From contig NC_066580.1 of assembly GCF_024323335.1 (NCBI RefSeq), positions 140,792,188 through 140,856,187 of the forward strand: a stretch of DNA of 64,000 nt, read 5' to 3'. The DNA is from Lathyrus oleraceus (Eukaryota > Streptophyta > Magnoliopsida > Fabales > Fabaceae). The translations under genes were made by a program, and so were the position numbers. Below the pieces are notes generated by a model that was not told the origin of the DNA, did no database searches, and was given only the letters and a program-made list of their open reading frames with translations. Below, one piece after another: positions 21,148-34,329 of this stretch (positions within the stretch are counted from its first letter, which is position 1; each line of letters begins with the position of its first letter).

Positions 21148-24100
21148 TGTAAGACCCCAATTTTGACCCTAAGATCCCTTATGCAATTTCATCATATGCA
21201 TTAGCATTGGGATCATACCTTGGCATCCTCCTTACCCCTCTTTCATTGGGTTTATTTTGGGAGAGATCACCAAGCACTATGTGATTGTATCATACTTGTA
21301 TATTATCATTTTAATAATCAAAATACCAAAAATATGTCTTTCTATTTGCCTAACTCTTTTGTAGGTAGGGCATGATCCCCATTGATCTATCAAGTTCACA
21401 TCTAGGGTTTAAGACCCTCATGGCTAAAAGTACAATCAAAGATTGATTCACAATATCTCAAAGCATCATATATGAGTCCCAATGATCTCTACATGTTATA
21501 TTGATCAAGCATTCTTCAAGAGTTTGGAAGTGATTTGCCTTAAAAACCCTAGTTTGACTGGGTATCTTGAGTAACTTCTTCAACAAGCTTCCTCACCAAT
21601 TGATCAAATTTCTAAAGGGAAATTTCAAAATTCATAATCTTATGCATATATGATCTACCATGAGCCTAGAAAGTCAATAGAATTGAGGTTAGCAAGTTGG
21701 TGGATGGTGGTTGGCCAGATGGATTCATCTTATCAAAATTGGGTCTCCCTAGACCCTATCTCCTAAAAATTTTACCATATGAAAATTATTTCAAGATAAA
21801 AGTTACTCTAAATGACATTAAAAACAACTTTAGTGTTAAGACCTAGAGCTAGTTTGGCTTGGAAAATCATTTTATATGTTGAAACATTATAGGTCATTTT
21901 GTCTAAACCCTAATTTGAAAGTCAACTTCCCAAGACCATAACTTGCTTAATTTTTATGAGATGAAAGATTTCCAAGTTGCACAATCAAATTGAAGATGTT
22001 TACTTCAACTTTGATGTTTTTAGTGAGAGCTAAATCAACTTTTATTAGCATGTGATATGAGGATACATTATATGTCATTTTTTCCCAATACCATTGAACA
22101 AGTGATTTTCCTCAACTTCAAGAATGCATAACTCTATCATTCTAAATCCAAATGACATGAAATTGGTGACCATTTTGAATGTATTTTAAATATATACAAC
22201 TTTTATGAAGTCACATTTCTCATTTGGAGCTCACATAAAAAGTTAAGTAAGGTGGAATATTGAGATATATAACTTAACACTTAGAAAAAATTTCAACATG
22301 AAATTTTCAAACTTCCACCTCAAAATTCACCATGATCCAAGTTCAAATTGTAAAAGTGTCCAACATCAAAGTTGTTCCCCTTGACCTAAGCTTTCCAAAG
22401 AACCTTATTTCTTGCATTTTGGATGAGGTTTTCTAGGGCTGCGGATGGTCTTAACAGGTATGCATCATTGGAGAAAATCAAATGTCCAAAACTCCATTTC
22501 ACCTTGCCTTACCATTCAAGCATGATTTGAACTTCAGTACAGTTGCAATTGGATCATAACAGATTGCTTCATGCGCCTGTACACGCCCATGTAAACTTGT
22601 GCATCACCCTTGCCATTTTTAGCAATGTTTCAAGTGTGCAATTATCAATCCCAAATGTTATAAATACAAGGCCTCTGAGATCATTTCAAACATACCTTGT
22701 GCGCCATCTTTTCCCCCCAATTGAAACCCTCATAATTCAAAGGAAAACCTGAGAATTTTCAACTTGAAAATTGAGTTTGAATCTCACTGTTTGGAGATTC
22801 AAAAACTCCAGGATCCAAAGCTTTGTACCATTGCCAAACCACTTCTGAAAGCTCCTCTAGTGTGATCGAGCCAAGTTTAAAGCAAGCAAGACCCATTTCT
22901 GCACAACATTGAAAGTAATTTTCAGAAATCTTCTTCTCTTTGATTCTCACTCAACTCTCATCAATTCTCTTGGATCTTTGGTTGTTTGAAGTCCTACCAA
23001 TGTAGGCAAGAAGATGAGTTGCGTTGAGGACAAATAGAAGCAACTCATGTGACACACCTCAAAATTCAACTCCTCATATCTTTCTATATATTTGGAGTTA
23101 GTTGAAATTGAGGTCAGATTCATGCTCTACGCCATTTTCTCTTTCAGATCATGTCCTCTTTTTTTATTTTGGTGATGGTGATGAGTGAACCAGTCTGGTG
23201 GACCTCGCCTGAAAAGGTGACCGGAGGTCCAACGCCGGTGGTGTGCTGGACAGGTTATGAGCCATTGATCTCATTTGAAATGTTTTAATCCTGAGTGCCC
23301 AAAGTAATTACCACGCGTGTGGAACAATTGACCAGGTGTATGGTGGAACGCGCGCTCATGTCCACTTGATCTTCCACCTCAATTAATGAGGGAAATCAAG
23401 TGGTCCACGTTTTTTTTTATTTTTTCATTTTCATTTTAGTTTCATTAATTCATATTAATTTTAATATTGATCCAAAAAATACGAGAGTTTCACAATTTTT
23501 TTTAAAATAAATTCCTCTTTCATATTTTGAATTAAAATTATTTTTTGGATCATTATTAATATTTTTTAAGATTTAATTGATTTTGTGAATACTTTTAATT
23601 ATTTAAAAATACTTTTAAGTTTCCAAAAATTCTGAAATTTTTTCTCCAAGGTCCTTTGACCTTGTTTGACCTATGATAAATCTCATGGCCATTTCTTTGG
23701 TGTTTTGATGAGATTTAAGGAATTTGACAAACCATATTTAATTTAATGTATTGTTTTTAGTATTTTTAAATTGAATAAATTCCAAATAATTGTGTTGAGT
23801 TATCTTGATGATTTGTATAGGTTTGACTTGTGTTGTTAGGCCTTGGTCAAAGTTGATTTGACTTTGTTAGGTTAAGATCATTGGAATTAGGGGATTGATA
23901 GAATGTACATTCCATCTCCCAAAATGAATGAATGATCTTAATTTGGTAAAAGTACTTCTTTGACCAATTTGAGTTTTGATTTATTTCCTTCCCTCTTCAT
24001 CTAATTTCTTTATGCATCCATTTCATTTGGCCTATGATATCTCAAGGTCCTAAGACTAGTTGATTGAAAAATCAACATAAGTATGGATGAGATTAGGCCA

Positions 24101-25260
24101 CCTCTTTTGCATATTCTTTTTGTGTGTGGTAGGTTTCATGAGCATAGTCCATTATACTATGTCTCTAACATGCATTAACACCAAAATTCTATTGCCCGAC
24201 CTCAAATAGTTGTGACTTCTATATAAGTCCAATTACGATTGCTTAACATAGCGCTAAATTTTTGACACAAAAAGGAATAGCATTCTAGATAGTGAGATTG
24301 TAAGTCTCCCCTCTTTCATGGTATTATTTGGAAACTTGGCCTTTTTTTCCTTCCTTTGGAAGATGTCTTGGTTCAAGGATCCATGCTTGTGATAAGTGGG
24401 TTGAGTGTTCTTCGAAGAATGACTTAAAATGAAAAGCAAAAGCAAAAACAATACTAACTTCTAATTCATTAACAACTAACATTTAATTTCAAGCCATTTA
24501 CTTTTAATGCACTTTAATTTTTAAGCTCTATTCATTTGTCATTATTCATACCATTCTAATTGTTTATATTAATGTCATTTTCATTTTGTCCACTTGGACC
24601 ATATTGTGTGATATATCTTGTTTGTGTATATTTTGTTTGTTTGTGTGGTCTTTGACCATTAATGTACATAATAAGAAACAAAAACCCTAAAAAACTATTG
24701 TGTGGACTGTTGGTTTGATCTTGGACAATTGGACTTAGAATCTAGGAAACAGCCCTATGCAAAGGAACTTGGCCAATGCCAACTTTCATATAACCAAGTG
24801 CTTGCAATTTGAAACTTCATCTGATACATCATTGAAGATTCCTTTGAGTTCATCTGCAACATGATCATTGTGAAGCTGTTATTTTGAACCTGTGACTTGT
24901 GGAATTCATCTGTTACATGGGCAAATTTGAAGGAGATCATGGAGTGGCTAAAGCTTGGATGAGGCTATCTTTATTTGATGCCTTGCTCTTCAAGATTAAT
25001 ATATTGTGCATTATTTGTGGCTTGATTCTAATGTCCAAGGGAATTTGGGTTTCTATATGACATTCTTGTCTATTGGATTGCTACCCATTAATCAGATCTC
25101 TTCAACTCTTAACTTTTAAATTCATGCTTAGGATTAGTCTCTCCATCTCCTCCCACTTCTTTAATTTCAAAATCTCTCCCTCATTGTAAAATTTTCTTTG
25201 CTTGTGTTTGTTGATTTCAAAACCTTGACCATTTCTTTGCTTGTGTTTGTTGACCATTTC
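21148..25260 (+). repeat. 5' LTR of element C, 3' end deleted
   Basis: Begins TGTAAGACCCCAATTTTG and runs parallel to the 3' LTR (28957-31377 plus 34995-36660). It stops within CCATTTC at 25254-25260 and joins integrase coding sequence. Just before the join a ~21-bp segment (TTCTTTGCTTGTGTTTGTTG plus A) is present twice, at 25194-25214 and 25233-25253. TATA box at 22659-22666. Confidence 0.88.
22659..22666 (+). promoter_or_regulatory. TATA box of the element C 5' LTR
   Basis: TATAAATA about 1.5 kb into the LTR; the 3' LTR copy is at 30470-30477 and the sequence around it is conserved. Confidence 0.5.
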
Positions 25261-26228
25261 AAGAAGATGTTGAGGGCAGGTTACTATTGGCTGACAATGG
25301 AATCTGACTGTTGCAAGTTTGTGAAGAAATGCCACAAGTGTCAAATATATGCGGACAAGATTCATGTTCCTCCAACATTGTTGAATGTTATTTCCTCCCC
25401 ATGACCTTTCTCCATGTGGGGAATTGATATGATTGGTATGATTGAGCGCAAAGCTTTGAATGGACATCGTTTCATTTTGGTGGCAATTGACTACTTCATA
25501 AAATGGGTTGAAGTGGCATCGTACACAAATGTAACCAAGCAAGTTGTTGCGAGGTTTATCAAGAATCAGATCATATGTCGTTATGGTGTGCCAAGTAAGA
25601 TCATTACTGATAATGGATCGAACTTGAATAATAATATGGTGGAAGCTCTTTGCAAAGACTTCAATATCGCACATCATAATTCTTCTCCCTACAGACCCAA
25701 GATGAATGGGGTTGTTGAAGCTGCGAATAAAAACATCAAGAAGATTATTCAGAAGATGGTTGTGACATATAAAGATTGGCATGAGATGCTCCTATTTTCT
25801 TTGCACGGGTATCGTACATCCATTTGTACTTCAACAGGGGCAACCCCTTTCTCTCTTGTATATGGTATGGAAGTAGTGCTCCCCGTAGAGGTTGAGATTC
25901 CTTCATTGCGTGTGCTAAAGAAGACCAGGTTTGATCAGTTGAAGAGAAGAGATTGATTGCCATGTGTCATGGTCAGTTATATCAGCAAAGGATGAAGAAA
26001 ACTATTGATAAGAAGGTCAGACCTCGGGTATTCAGGGAAGGTGACCTTGTGCTCAAGAAGATTTTGTCATTTAAACCAGATTCTAGAGGCAAATGGACTC
26101 CTAATTATGAAGGCTCATATGTTGTTAAGAGAGCCTTTTTAGGCAGCGCTTTGATTCTTATAACTATGGATAGTGAAGAGTTCACTCATCCCGTGAACAC
26201 AAATGCAGTCAAGCAATACTTCGCCTAA
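25261..26228 (+). pseudogene. Element C integrase, truncated and broken
   Basis: Begins at the KKMLRAGYYWLTMESD segment of the integrase zinc domain (CCKFVKKCHKCQIYA intact), continues through the core (MWGIDMIGMIE, CRYGVPSKIITDNGSNLNNN, the Glu in MNGVVEAANKN) and the C-terminal GDLVLKKIL region, ending at TAA 26226-26228. A TGA at 25402-25404 replaces a Trp codon. A deletion near 25915-25950 removes about 12 codons and shifts the frame. Everything upstream of the zinc domain is lost by the internal deletion. Confidence 0.9.
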
Positions 26229-26248
26229 AGAAAGAAAAGAACAACTCG

Positions 26249-26397
26249 CTAAGTTGAAAACCCGAAAGGGAGGCTTAGGCAAAAATGAGCGTCTCGGTGG
26301 ATTAAAAACCCGAAAGGGCGATCCAAGCAAAAATTAGAGACATAAAATAGAAAGAATTCTCCCGATAAGTTGAGTACCCCACCCTGGGGCAACTTAT
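26249..26397 (+). other. Three two-tier hairpin modules after the element C integrase
   Basis: 26249-26278: CTAAGTT/GGCTTAG, bulge GAAAA, inner CCC/GGG, loop GAAA. 26298-26325: TGGATT/GATCCA, bulge AAAAA, inner CCC/GGG, loop GAAA. 26365-26397: ATAAGTT/AACTTAT, bulge GAGTA, inner CCCC/GGGG, loop ACCCT. Each is followed by GCAAAAA. They start 20 bp after the stop codon. Confidence 0.75.
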
Positions 26398-26440
26398 GCA
26401 AAAATTAGGGATTATGGCAAGTAACTGCATTCTGCTGATC

Positions 26441-26520
26441 TTCAAATTTTGGAGAAACTTTGTTGAGCACAAGGGTTGACTTCAAATTTTGGAGAAACTT
26501 TGTTGAGTACAAGGGTTGAC
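26441..26520 (+). repeat. 40-bp tandem duplication
   Basis: 26441-26480 and 26481-26520 are the same 40-bp unit with one base different. The homologous minus fragment near 5040 has a single copy, so the duplication is private to this copy. Confidence 0.85.
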
Positions 26521-27666
26521 GTCAAGAGTTGGTAGAAGGATTAATGTTCAATTGTATTCAATGTAACCCTTTTCCATGTAAATTACCATTTTCAACTTTG
26601 TAAAGATCTATGGAGTCTTGTCATTTACAGACTACCATTCTATTAAATAAAGTTGATCTTGTTCCACTCTTATTTACTTCAGCCAAATAGATTTAAATTT
26701 TTTAATTAAAATCATTTTTCTTAAACATATAAAAGCAAGAATTTTAAAGAAATTAAAAAGAAATATCAACAGCATTTCGAAAACAGCAAGTCCTAAGTGT
26801 GGAGCATTAATGGTTCCCCCGAGCAGTTAACCCTTCAATTATCCCCAGCCGAGTTGGTTGATTTGTTTCCCAGCGGAGTTTGTGGATATTCCCCAGCGGA
26901 GTTTGTGTATTCCTCGGCAGGGTTGATGTTGGTTTTAATCTCCAGCAGAATAAGATTGGTTTCCTCAATAGATTGGGTTGGTTTCTCCACCAGTCGCCAT
27001 CCAGCTCAATCCCCAGTCAGAGTTTCCTCCTAGTTACTGAGGAACTATTTGTGTTTATCCTCTTTACAATTTTCTCCCATTCAATATGGTGTTCCCCACA
27101 GATTCCATAACGTTTCCTCTCCTCAGCAGATCTTCTCTTTCCCCAGCTAGGGTTGAGCCTTTGGGATATTGATCTCTTTGCTCCGGCAGTTGTTCCCCTC
27201 TTTTGTGGATTGACCGAGGATTGTATCGATGATTCAAATTTTTGCGACACCTTTGTATCCTTTGCGATTATTTTATCAGCATAATCATAATATATACATA
27301 TATACATATACATATACACTCATATAATTTCCTAATTGCATGATTGTATCATCATATTGGTTGATTCATTGTTTGAGACTCTTATTCTCTGTTATGGCAG
27401 TACTTTATCCCCATACAAATCTGGCGTCTGTCCTCCTTCAATTGTAGAGTGTCGGGCCCTTAAGCAGAAAGACTTTAACCTTTCTCCTTTCCCCACTGAG
27501 TTATTTCCTCGTGGATGATTTTTTGTTTTAGTTTCCTCCCTAGTGGATTATCTGGATGGAATCACTCCCCTTGAGTTATATCCTCATTGGGTTGAGTCTT
27601 GGTTGACCGTTTCTTTCTAGTTCTTACCTAGATGGACGCTTTGGGTCCCCTAAGAGTTTATTACCC

Positions 27667-28520
27667 AGTAACTAGTAATATTCTTCTTAGTTTGCAGTTT
27701 GTTACTTGCCTAATACCCGACAAAAGTACCCCTATTTTTCCCATCAGTGGAGTCCATAGTGGATTCATTTCTATGATTCCCCGGAAATATATCCTTGATA
27801 TATTCATCCTAACCGGTGATGGATATCTTTCTTCCCTTGTTTGAGTTTATCCTTGATATGTTCATCCTAACCGATGACGGATACTCTCATATGTGGTATT
27901 AGACCCAGTAAAAAGGTACTTGTAATCCCTATTTTATTCCCTAGAGAGCTAATTCTTGATATGTTCATCCTAACCGATGACAGGTTCCCTTCTCTTTGCG
28001 GTCTTTTACCCTGTAACTGGTAGATGTAAATCCTGCTTTTCTTTCCCCTCAATAGAGTCTATCCTTGATATGTTCATCCTGACCGAAGACGGATTTTCTC
28101 TTTGATAGTCTTCTATCCAACATTCGATAGATGTAATTCCTACTTTTTGCTCAATTGGTTTATCCTTGATATGTTCATCTTAACCTATGACGGATGTCCT
28201 CCTTAACATCCAAGGAAAGTCTATCCTTGATATGTTCATCTTAACCGATGACGAATTTTCTTCCCTTCTGAGTCTATCCTTGATATGTTCACCCTAACCG
28301 ATGACATATATTCTCATCTTCGGTCTTCTACCCAGTAACTGATAGTTGTAAATCCTATTTTCTGCAGTTTTCTCTGGCAAGGCTATTCTTACCCAGTAAC
28401 CGGTAATGAATACTCCCTCCTGGTGGTTCTCAGCGAGTCATCCTTGATATGTTCATCCTAATCGATGGCGGATGTCCTCTCTGTCAGATCTCTATTATCT
28501 CCTTACCCAGTAACAGGTAG
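27667..28520 (+). repeat. Interspersed repeat array in element C 3'UTR, two alternating motifs
   Basis: Motif 1, about eight copies from 27791 to 28475, has TCCTTGATATGTTCATCC then TAACCGATGACGG. Within it TCATC and GATGA can pair around CTAACC (for example 27862-27877, 27965-27980). Motif 2, about six copies, is TACCCAGTAAC with a following GGTA (for example near 27667, 28008, 28390, 28504), where TACC and GGTA can pair. The copies are irregularly spaced. Confidence 0.8.
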
Positions 28521-28943
28521 TGGATTATAGATTTCTGCTCCTCCTGTATTGAAGTTTATTTCTTCCCGAGTTGAGTTGAGTGCGCATTTCCTTAGTGAAA
28601 TCGTTTTTCATGCAATGATTTTTTATGGAACCTCTCTAGTCCCCCTAGCAATTTTATGTCGTAGCCTGGCCTATGCATAATCCTTTTTTCCCCTAAGAGT
28701 CTTTGTCTCCCCAGTGAGTTTTTCCCTATGGAATGCATTGTGCTCCTGCAGACTTTCGGTCGCTCTGATTTCTTTTCCTTTGTGGCAACATTTCCCCACA
28801 GAGAATTTGCTTTTATATTCATATCATACACATCACGAGGTCTCTTAGGGACCAAAATTTGTTTCTATATGTTGTTATTTAAGCCCGTTCTACTGAGTCG
28901 ATACGAATATTTTAACCTTCACCTCCTCAGTAAGAATGTCCTT

Positions 28944-28956
28944 AAATAGGGGCAAC
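28944..28956 (+). promoter_or_regulatory. Polypurine tract of element C
   Basis: AAATAGGGGCAAC ends exactly at the 3' LTR start. Element F has the near-identical GAATAGGGGCAGC at 56111-56123. Confidence 0.8.
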
Positions 28957-31372
28957 TATAAGACCCCAATTTTGACCCTAAGATCCCTCATGCAATTTCA
29001 TCATATGCATTAGCATTGGGATCATACCTTGGCATCCTCCTTACCCCTCTTTCATTGGGTTTGTTTTGGGAGAGATCACCAAGCACTATGTGATTGTATC
29101 ATACTTGTATATTATCATTTTACTAATCAAAATACCAAAAATATGTCTTTGCATTTGCCTAACTCTTTTGAATGTAGGGCATGATCCCCATTGATCTATC
29201 AAGTTCACATCTAGGGTTTAAGACCCTCATGGCTAAAAGTACAATCAAGGATGGATTCACAATGTCTCAAATCATCATATATGAGTCCCAATGACCTCTA
29301 CATGTCATATTGATCAAGCATTCTTCAAGAGTTTGAGGGTGATTTGCCTTGGAAACCCTAGTTTGATTGGGTATCTTGAGTAACTTCTCCAACAAGCTAT
29401 CTCACCAATTGATCAAATTTCTCAAGGGACATTTCAAAATTAATCATATTATGCATATATGATCTACCATGAGCCTAGAAAGTCAATAGAATTGGAGGTT
29501 AATAAGTTGGTTGATGGTGGTTGGCCAGATGGTTTCATCTAATCAAAATTGGGTCTCCCTAGACCCCATCCCTACAATTTTCACCATATGAAAATTATTT
29601 CAAGAGGCAATTTACTATAAATGACATTCCAAACAACTTTCACGTTGATACCTAGAGCTATTTTTGCTTGTAAAATCTCTTTTTATGTTGAAACATTATA
29701 GGTCATTTTGTCTAAACCCTAATTTGAAAGTCAACTTCCCAAGACGATAACTTGCTCAATTTTATGATATGAAAGATTTCAAAGTTTCACAATCAATGTC
29801 AAGATGTTTACTTCAACTTTGATGTTTAGAGTGAGAGTTAAATCAACTTTTATGAGCATGTGACATGAGGATACATTATAGGTCATTTTTGCCCTATACC
29901 ATTGAACACGTGATTTTCCTCAACTTCAAAAATGCATACCTCTATCATTTTATATCCAAATGACATGAAATTGGTGACCATTTTGAAGGTAATTGAAATA
30001 GATATAACTTTTATGAAGACACTTTTCTCATTTGGAGCTCACATAAAAAGTTAAGTAAGGTGGAATATTGAGATATATGACTTAACACTTAGAAAAATTT
30101 TCAACATGTTGAAATTTCCAAAATTCCACCTCAAAATTCACCATGATACAAATTCCAATTGGAAAAGTGTCCAACATAAAAGTTGTTCCCCTTGATCTAA
30201 GATTTCCAAAGAACCCCATTTCATGCATTTTGGATGAGGTTTGCTAGGGCTGCGCATGGTCTTAACAGGTCAGCATCATTGGAGAAAAGGAAATGTCCAA
30301 AACTCCATTTCACTTTGCCTTGTCATTCAAGCATGATTTGAACTTCAGTACAGTTGCAATTGGATCATAATGGATTGCTTCATGAGCCTGTACACACCCA
30401 TGCAAGCTTGTGCATCACCCTTGCCATTTTTAGCAATTTTTCAAGTGCGCAATTATGAATCCCAAATGCTATAAATACAAGGCCTCTGAGCTCATTTCAA
30501 ACACACCTTGCGCGTCAGCTTTGCCCCCCAATTGAAACCCTCACAATTCAAAGGAAAAATGAGAATTTTCAACTTGAAAATTGAGTTTGAATCTCACTGT
30601 TTGGAGATTCAAAAAATCCAGGATCCAAAGCTTTGTACCATTGCTAAACCACTTCTACAAGCTCCTCGAGTGTGATCAAGTCAAGTTTGAAGCAAGCAAG
30701 ATCCATTTCTGCACAACATTGAAGGTGATTTTCAGAAATCTACTTCTCTTCGATTCTCACTCAATTCTCATCAATTCTCTTGGATCTTTGGTTGTCCGAA
30801 GTCCTACCAATATAGGAAAGAAGATTGAGTTGCTTTGAGGAAAAATTGAAGCAACTCAGTTGACACACCTCAAAATTCAACTCCTCATATATTTCTTAAT
30901 ATTTGGAGTTAGTTGAAATTGAGGTCAGATTCGTGCTCTACGCCAGTTTTTCTTTCAGATCATGTCCTCTTTTTTCATTTTGGTGATGGTGATGAGTGAA
31001 CCATTCCGGTGGACCTCGCTTGAGAAGGTGACCGGAGGTCCAACACCGGTGGTGCGCTGGACAGGTTCTAAGCCATTGATCTCATTTGAAATGTTTTAAT
31101 CCTGAGCGCCTAAAGTAATTACCACACGTGTGGAACAGTTGATCGGGTGTATGGTGGAACTCGCACTCATGACCACCTGATCTGCCACCTCAATTAATGA
31201 GGGAGATCAGGTGGTCCACGTTTTTTTGATTTTTTTGATTTTCATTTTATTTCATTTGATTTTCATTAATTCATATTAATTTTAATATTGTTCCAAAAAA
31301 TATGAGAGTTTCACAATTTTTTTAAAAATAAATTCCTCTTTCATATTTTGAATTAAAATTATTTTTTGGATC

Positions 31373-31377
31373 ATTAT
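31373..31377 (+). repeat. Target site duplication of solo LTR D, left (ATTAT)
   Basis: ATTAT precedes D and recurs at 34990-34994. Removing D restores the C LTR as seen at 23540-23590. Confidence 0.9.
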
Positions 31378-32043
31378 TGTCGCTACGCGAAAAATACACA
31401 GTCGCCATCGGTTTTTATTTATTCCAAAGGAATGGGAAAATATCGAGAAAACCCCAAAGTATGGTCATCGCAACCACGAACAGGTTCGGAAGTCGGTTAT
31501 GCAAGGGGCATGTATTAACATCCCTCACATCCACAGTACTCCATGGAAACCATCTAGGATGTTTGCGCTTAAGTGTGTATTGCTTATCGAATGCTTGCTT
31601 GCCAAAAGCTTACGGAGATGGAGGTAGATTTTAAATTAGTGTGCTCGTTAAGGAATGGATCCTCGTGCCTACGTATGCCCACTTGTTGAAGTGAGAAATC
31701 AGAGCCTTCGTAGTTCGTGGGTTTGAAAATGTTTGTGTTTTGGTATATTTTATTACCTTGAAGAAGGATTTTCGAGTGTGTCGCCCTAAGGCTTAAACAA
31801 AAGGTTTGAATGCGTTGAGTTGTTTTTATGTTTTTGAGAAAGTGTTATTGATTTCGGATTGCACTAAAGACTATGGATAAAGGTGAATGCCTCAAACTAC
31901 CAAGCCAAACGTCTTGTGTTTGAAGCATTCAGAATGAGTGTAGGAAAGCTCTAGTCTCATCCCTTCTTTATCCCTTAAGGCTCGTGACGTACGATCCTAA
32001 TCGCCATTTATTGTGTTTTTTAGTTTGATTTGGAAAAAGACCG

Positions 32044-32110
32044 CTTGACGTTGGATCAAGGGTTTGTTTATTGAGTTTGATTTGAAAATACCACTTGACG
32101 TTAAATCAAG
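32044..32110 (-). repeat. Two ~50-bp repeats each carrying a CTTGA/TCAAG hairpin (solo LTR D)
   Basis: 32044-32060 and 32094-32110 each have CTTGA, a 7-base loop (CGTTGGA or CGTTAAA) and TCAAG. The units are 50 bp apart. Confidence 0.65.
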
Positions 32111-32574
32111 GGTTTGATTATCGGTTGCGAAAAGGTGAACGTTCCTAATGCCTAAGGAGTAGCTATAAAGCGATAAAAGAAAGCAAGTAAATACGTACAT
32201 CGGAAAGGGGAGGAGGGTACATGTAAAGTACAAGGGAGTGCTGGAAGTAAAAGGTCTCATTGTCAAGTAGCCCAAGAGAAAGCCATGTGTGTACAATTGT
32301 GTCCTAAATTAGAAAGCGAGTAAAAGATTACAAGTCTTCTTGAGTCTTGAATGCTCCTTTCCATGTTAGGGTCGAATAATTGTCCAAGGTCTTTCGCAAG
32401 GGTCTTAACAACAATCTCTAAGTCCATTCCCATGTCCATTACATGTTTGAGAATTATCTTTTTTTATTTTTTAAGTCTTATCCATTTTTATTCATTTTTA
32501 GATGAGATGAATGAAGAATGTACAATGATATAGCAAAAATAAAATAAAAGTAAATGACAAAATAATAAAATGTT

Positions 32575-32690
32575 AGGAGCGGAAATTAAAGAAATTAGAA
32601 GCGGAATTGTAAAGAGTTAGAAGTTAATTGCAGAATTTAAAGAATTAGATGCGGAATTATAAAGAGTTAGAAGTTAGTTATTAATTGAAT
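32575..32690. repeat. ~50-bp tandem repeat in solo LTR D
   Basis: A unit containing AGCGGAATTGTAAAGAGTTAG is followed by a second containing ATGCGGAATTATAAAGAG, preceded by a third, more degenerate copy. Confidence 0.65.
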
Positions 32691-33760
32691 AAAAAACAAC
32701 ATAAAAGAATATCCACCATCAATATCAAAATTTAAATCTAAAATTATCTAAAATAGTAATCCAAACAAATTCTAAAAGTATTAAAAACTATATCTAAAGT
32801 ATATAAAATAAAATTCTAAAATAAAATTCTAAACTAATCCTACAATTAAAATTCAAACATCAACGAACAATTATCATAAATAAATTCCAAAATCATGAGC
32901 ATCAAAAGTAACTCTAATGAAACCTTAATATTCTATCAATTATCAAGATAAATTCTAAGAGATTAGCTCAAACTATCCTAATTACCTAAATATTAATTAA
33001 ATCAAATGTAGCAAACATAATGATGGACCAAAAACAGCTGAATGGGCCTTGGAAGGAAAAAAGGCCCAAACCACAAGGGAATCTATGGCATGTGGAAGGG
33101 GTGTGAAGGGAAAGAAACGTGACTGGGCTTAGGTAAGGCCCAAGATAGAGATAAGACAAAAAAAGAGCCAAAACCAATGGTCAACAACTTCTGATTACCT
33201 TCATCGACGGCCACGGGAAAAGGAAAAGGAGACGAGTCGCAACGGACCTAGTCGCGCCGGCCTCAACGTCGGCAATGGCGCTTCCACCTAGTACAGGACC
33301 TTACGTCCTATCTTACAACCTAAACACAACGCCTCTAACTCACAGAAACAAATTACGCGCGACTTCGACGAAATCAACTGCGCGGCGGAAAACGCAAACA
33401 AACTCGACCACTATTCACATCACCATAGACAAACGGTCAAATCATAGAAATAAGGAAATCCTACCGGCGACAACGGCGAATCGAAGCTCTTGGATTTTGA
33501 AGCTTTACCCGATTCTGCAGTTCCTTTCCTTAGTCACTAATCACTTTCCTTGATGTCTGGATCGACTGAGGATTCATAGGCGTCGCGCGGTGGTTAATGG
33601 TAATGCGTCCAAGAACAGGTTGGTGGATTAATGGTGATGACAGAGAGTTATACAGGTGAGAGAAGTATGGAAGAAACAGTTGAGTTACGGAGGTGAGAGG
33701 GGGAAGAAGAATTCTGGAAAAATCGAGAGCGGGAAGAAGCCCCTTGAGAGCTTCATCGAG

Positions 33761-33768
33761 TATTTATA
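33761..33768 (-). promoter_or_regulatory. TATA box of solo LTR D
   Basis: TATAAATA on the minus strand, about 1.2 kb into the LTR, agreeing with the minus orientation inferred from the ends. Confidence 0.5.
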
Positions 33769-34329
33769 GAGGGAGTTCAAACTACGTTTTGGAATTCTTT
33801 TGTCGTTTACCTTTTGCGTTTAAAGTTACCGTGTTTGGATTTCCGTTTTCAGTTTTTGGAGTCGTTTTGCGGCTTTGGCTTGGAAGCTTAGCTTGTTCTA
33901 CCTTGCAGCTGGTATTTGGCTTTTAATATACATTGCATTTCAATCATTTTGGTATTTTTGCTTACGCGTTTCCTTTTGATGTTGTGAGCTGCAGTTTAGC
34001 ATTGGATTTCAATTTGGTTGTACTTGGCTCGCGCGTGATTATGTTGCAACTGACTCTATTGTTTCGGCTGCGCGTTCTTGACGGTTTGGTTTTGGCTTGT
34101 TTGCAGCTGTGTTTGGGAACGGTAGCGTTCCACAGCTTACGCAGCTTTTCTGATGCGTTTTTGAATGGGCTTGCACGATTCGAGGCTTTGGCTTGCTGTG
34201 TTAGGAGTTTTGCAGCTTGCAGCTTGCAGCTCAAGTGTTGGTGTGTAGTTGCATCGACTTGCATGTGTCATTGGCTATTTGCACCTACTTTTCAATCTTC
34301 CATCTGTTATGGATTCATCACCTGCTTTT

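Larger units (their letters stand above)
26229..28943 (+). other. Element C 3'UTR
   Basis: Long noncoding tail typical of Ogre-type elements: hairpin modules (26249-26397), a 40-bp duplication, a stretch rich in CCCCAGC/GGAGTTT-like motifs (26800-27200), AT-rich repeats (27290-27320), then the interspersed repeat array (27667-28520). No ORF here resembles a protein family. Confidence 0.75.
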
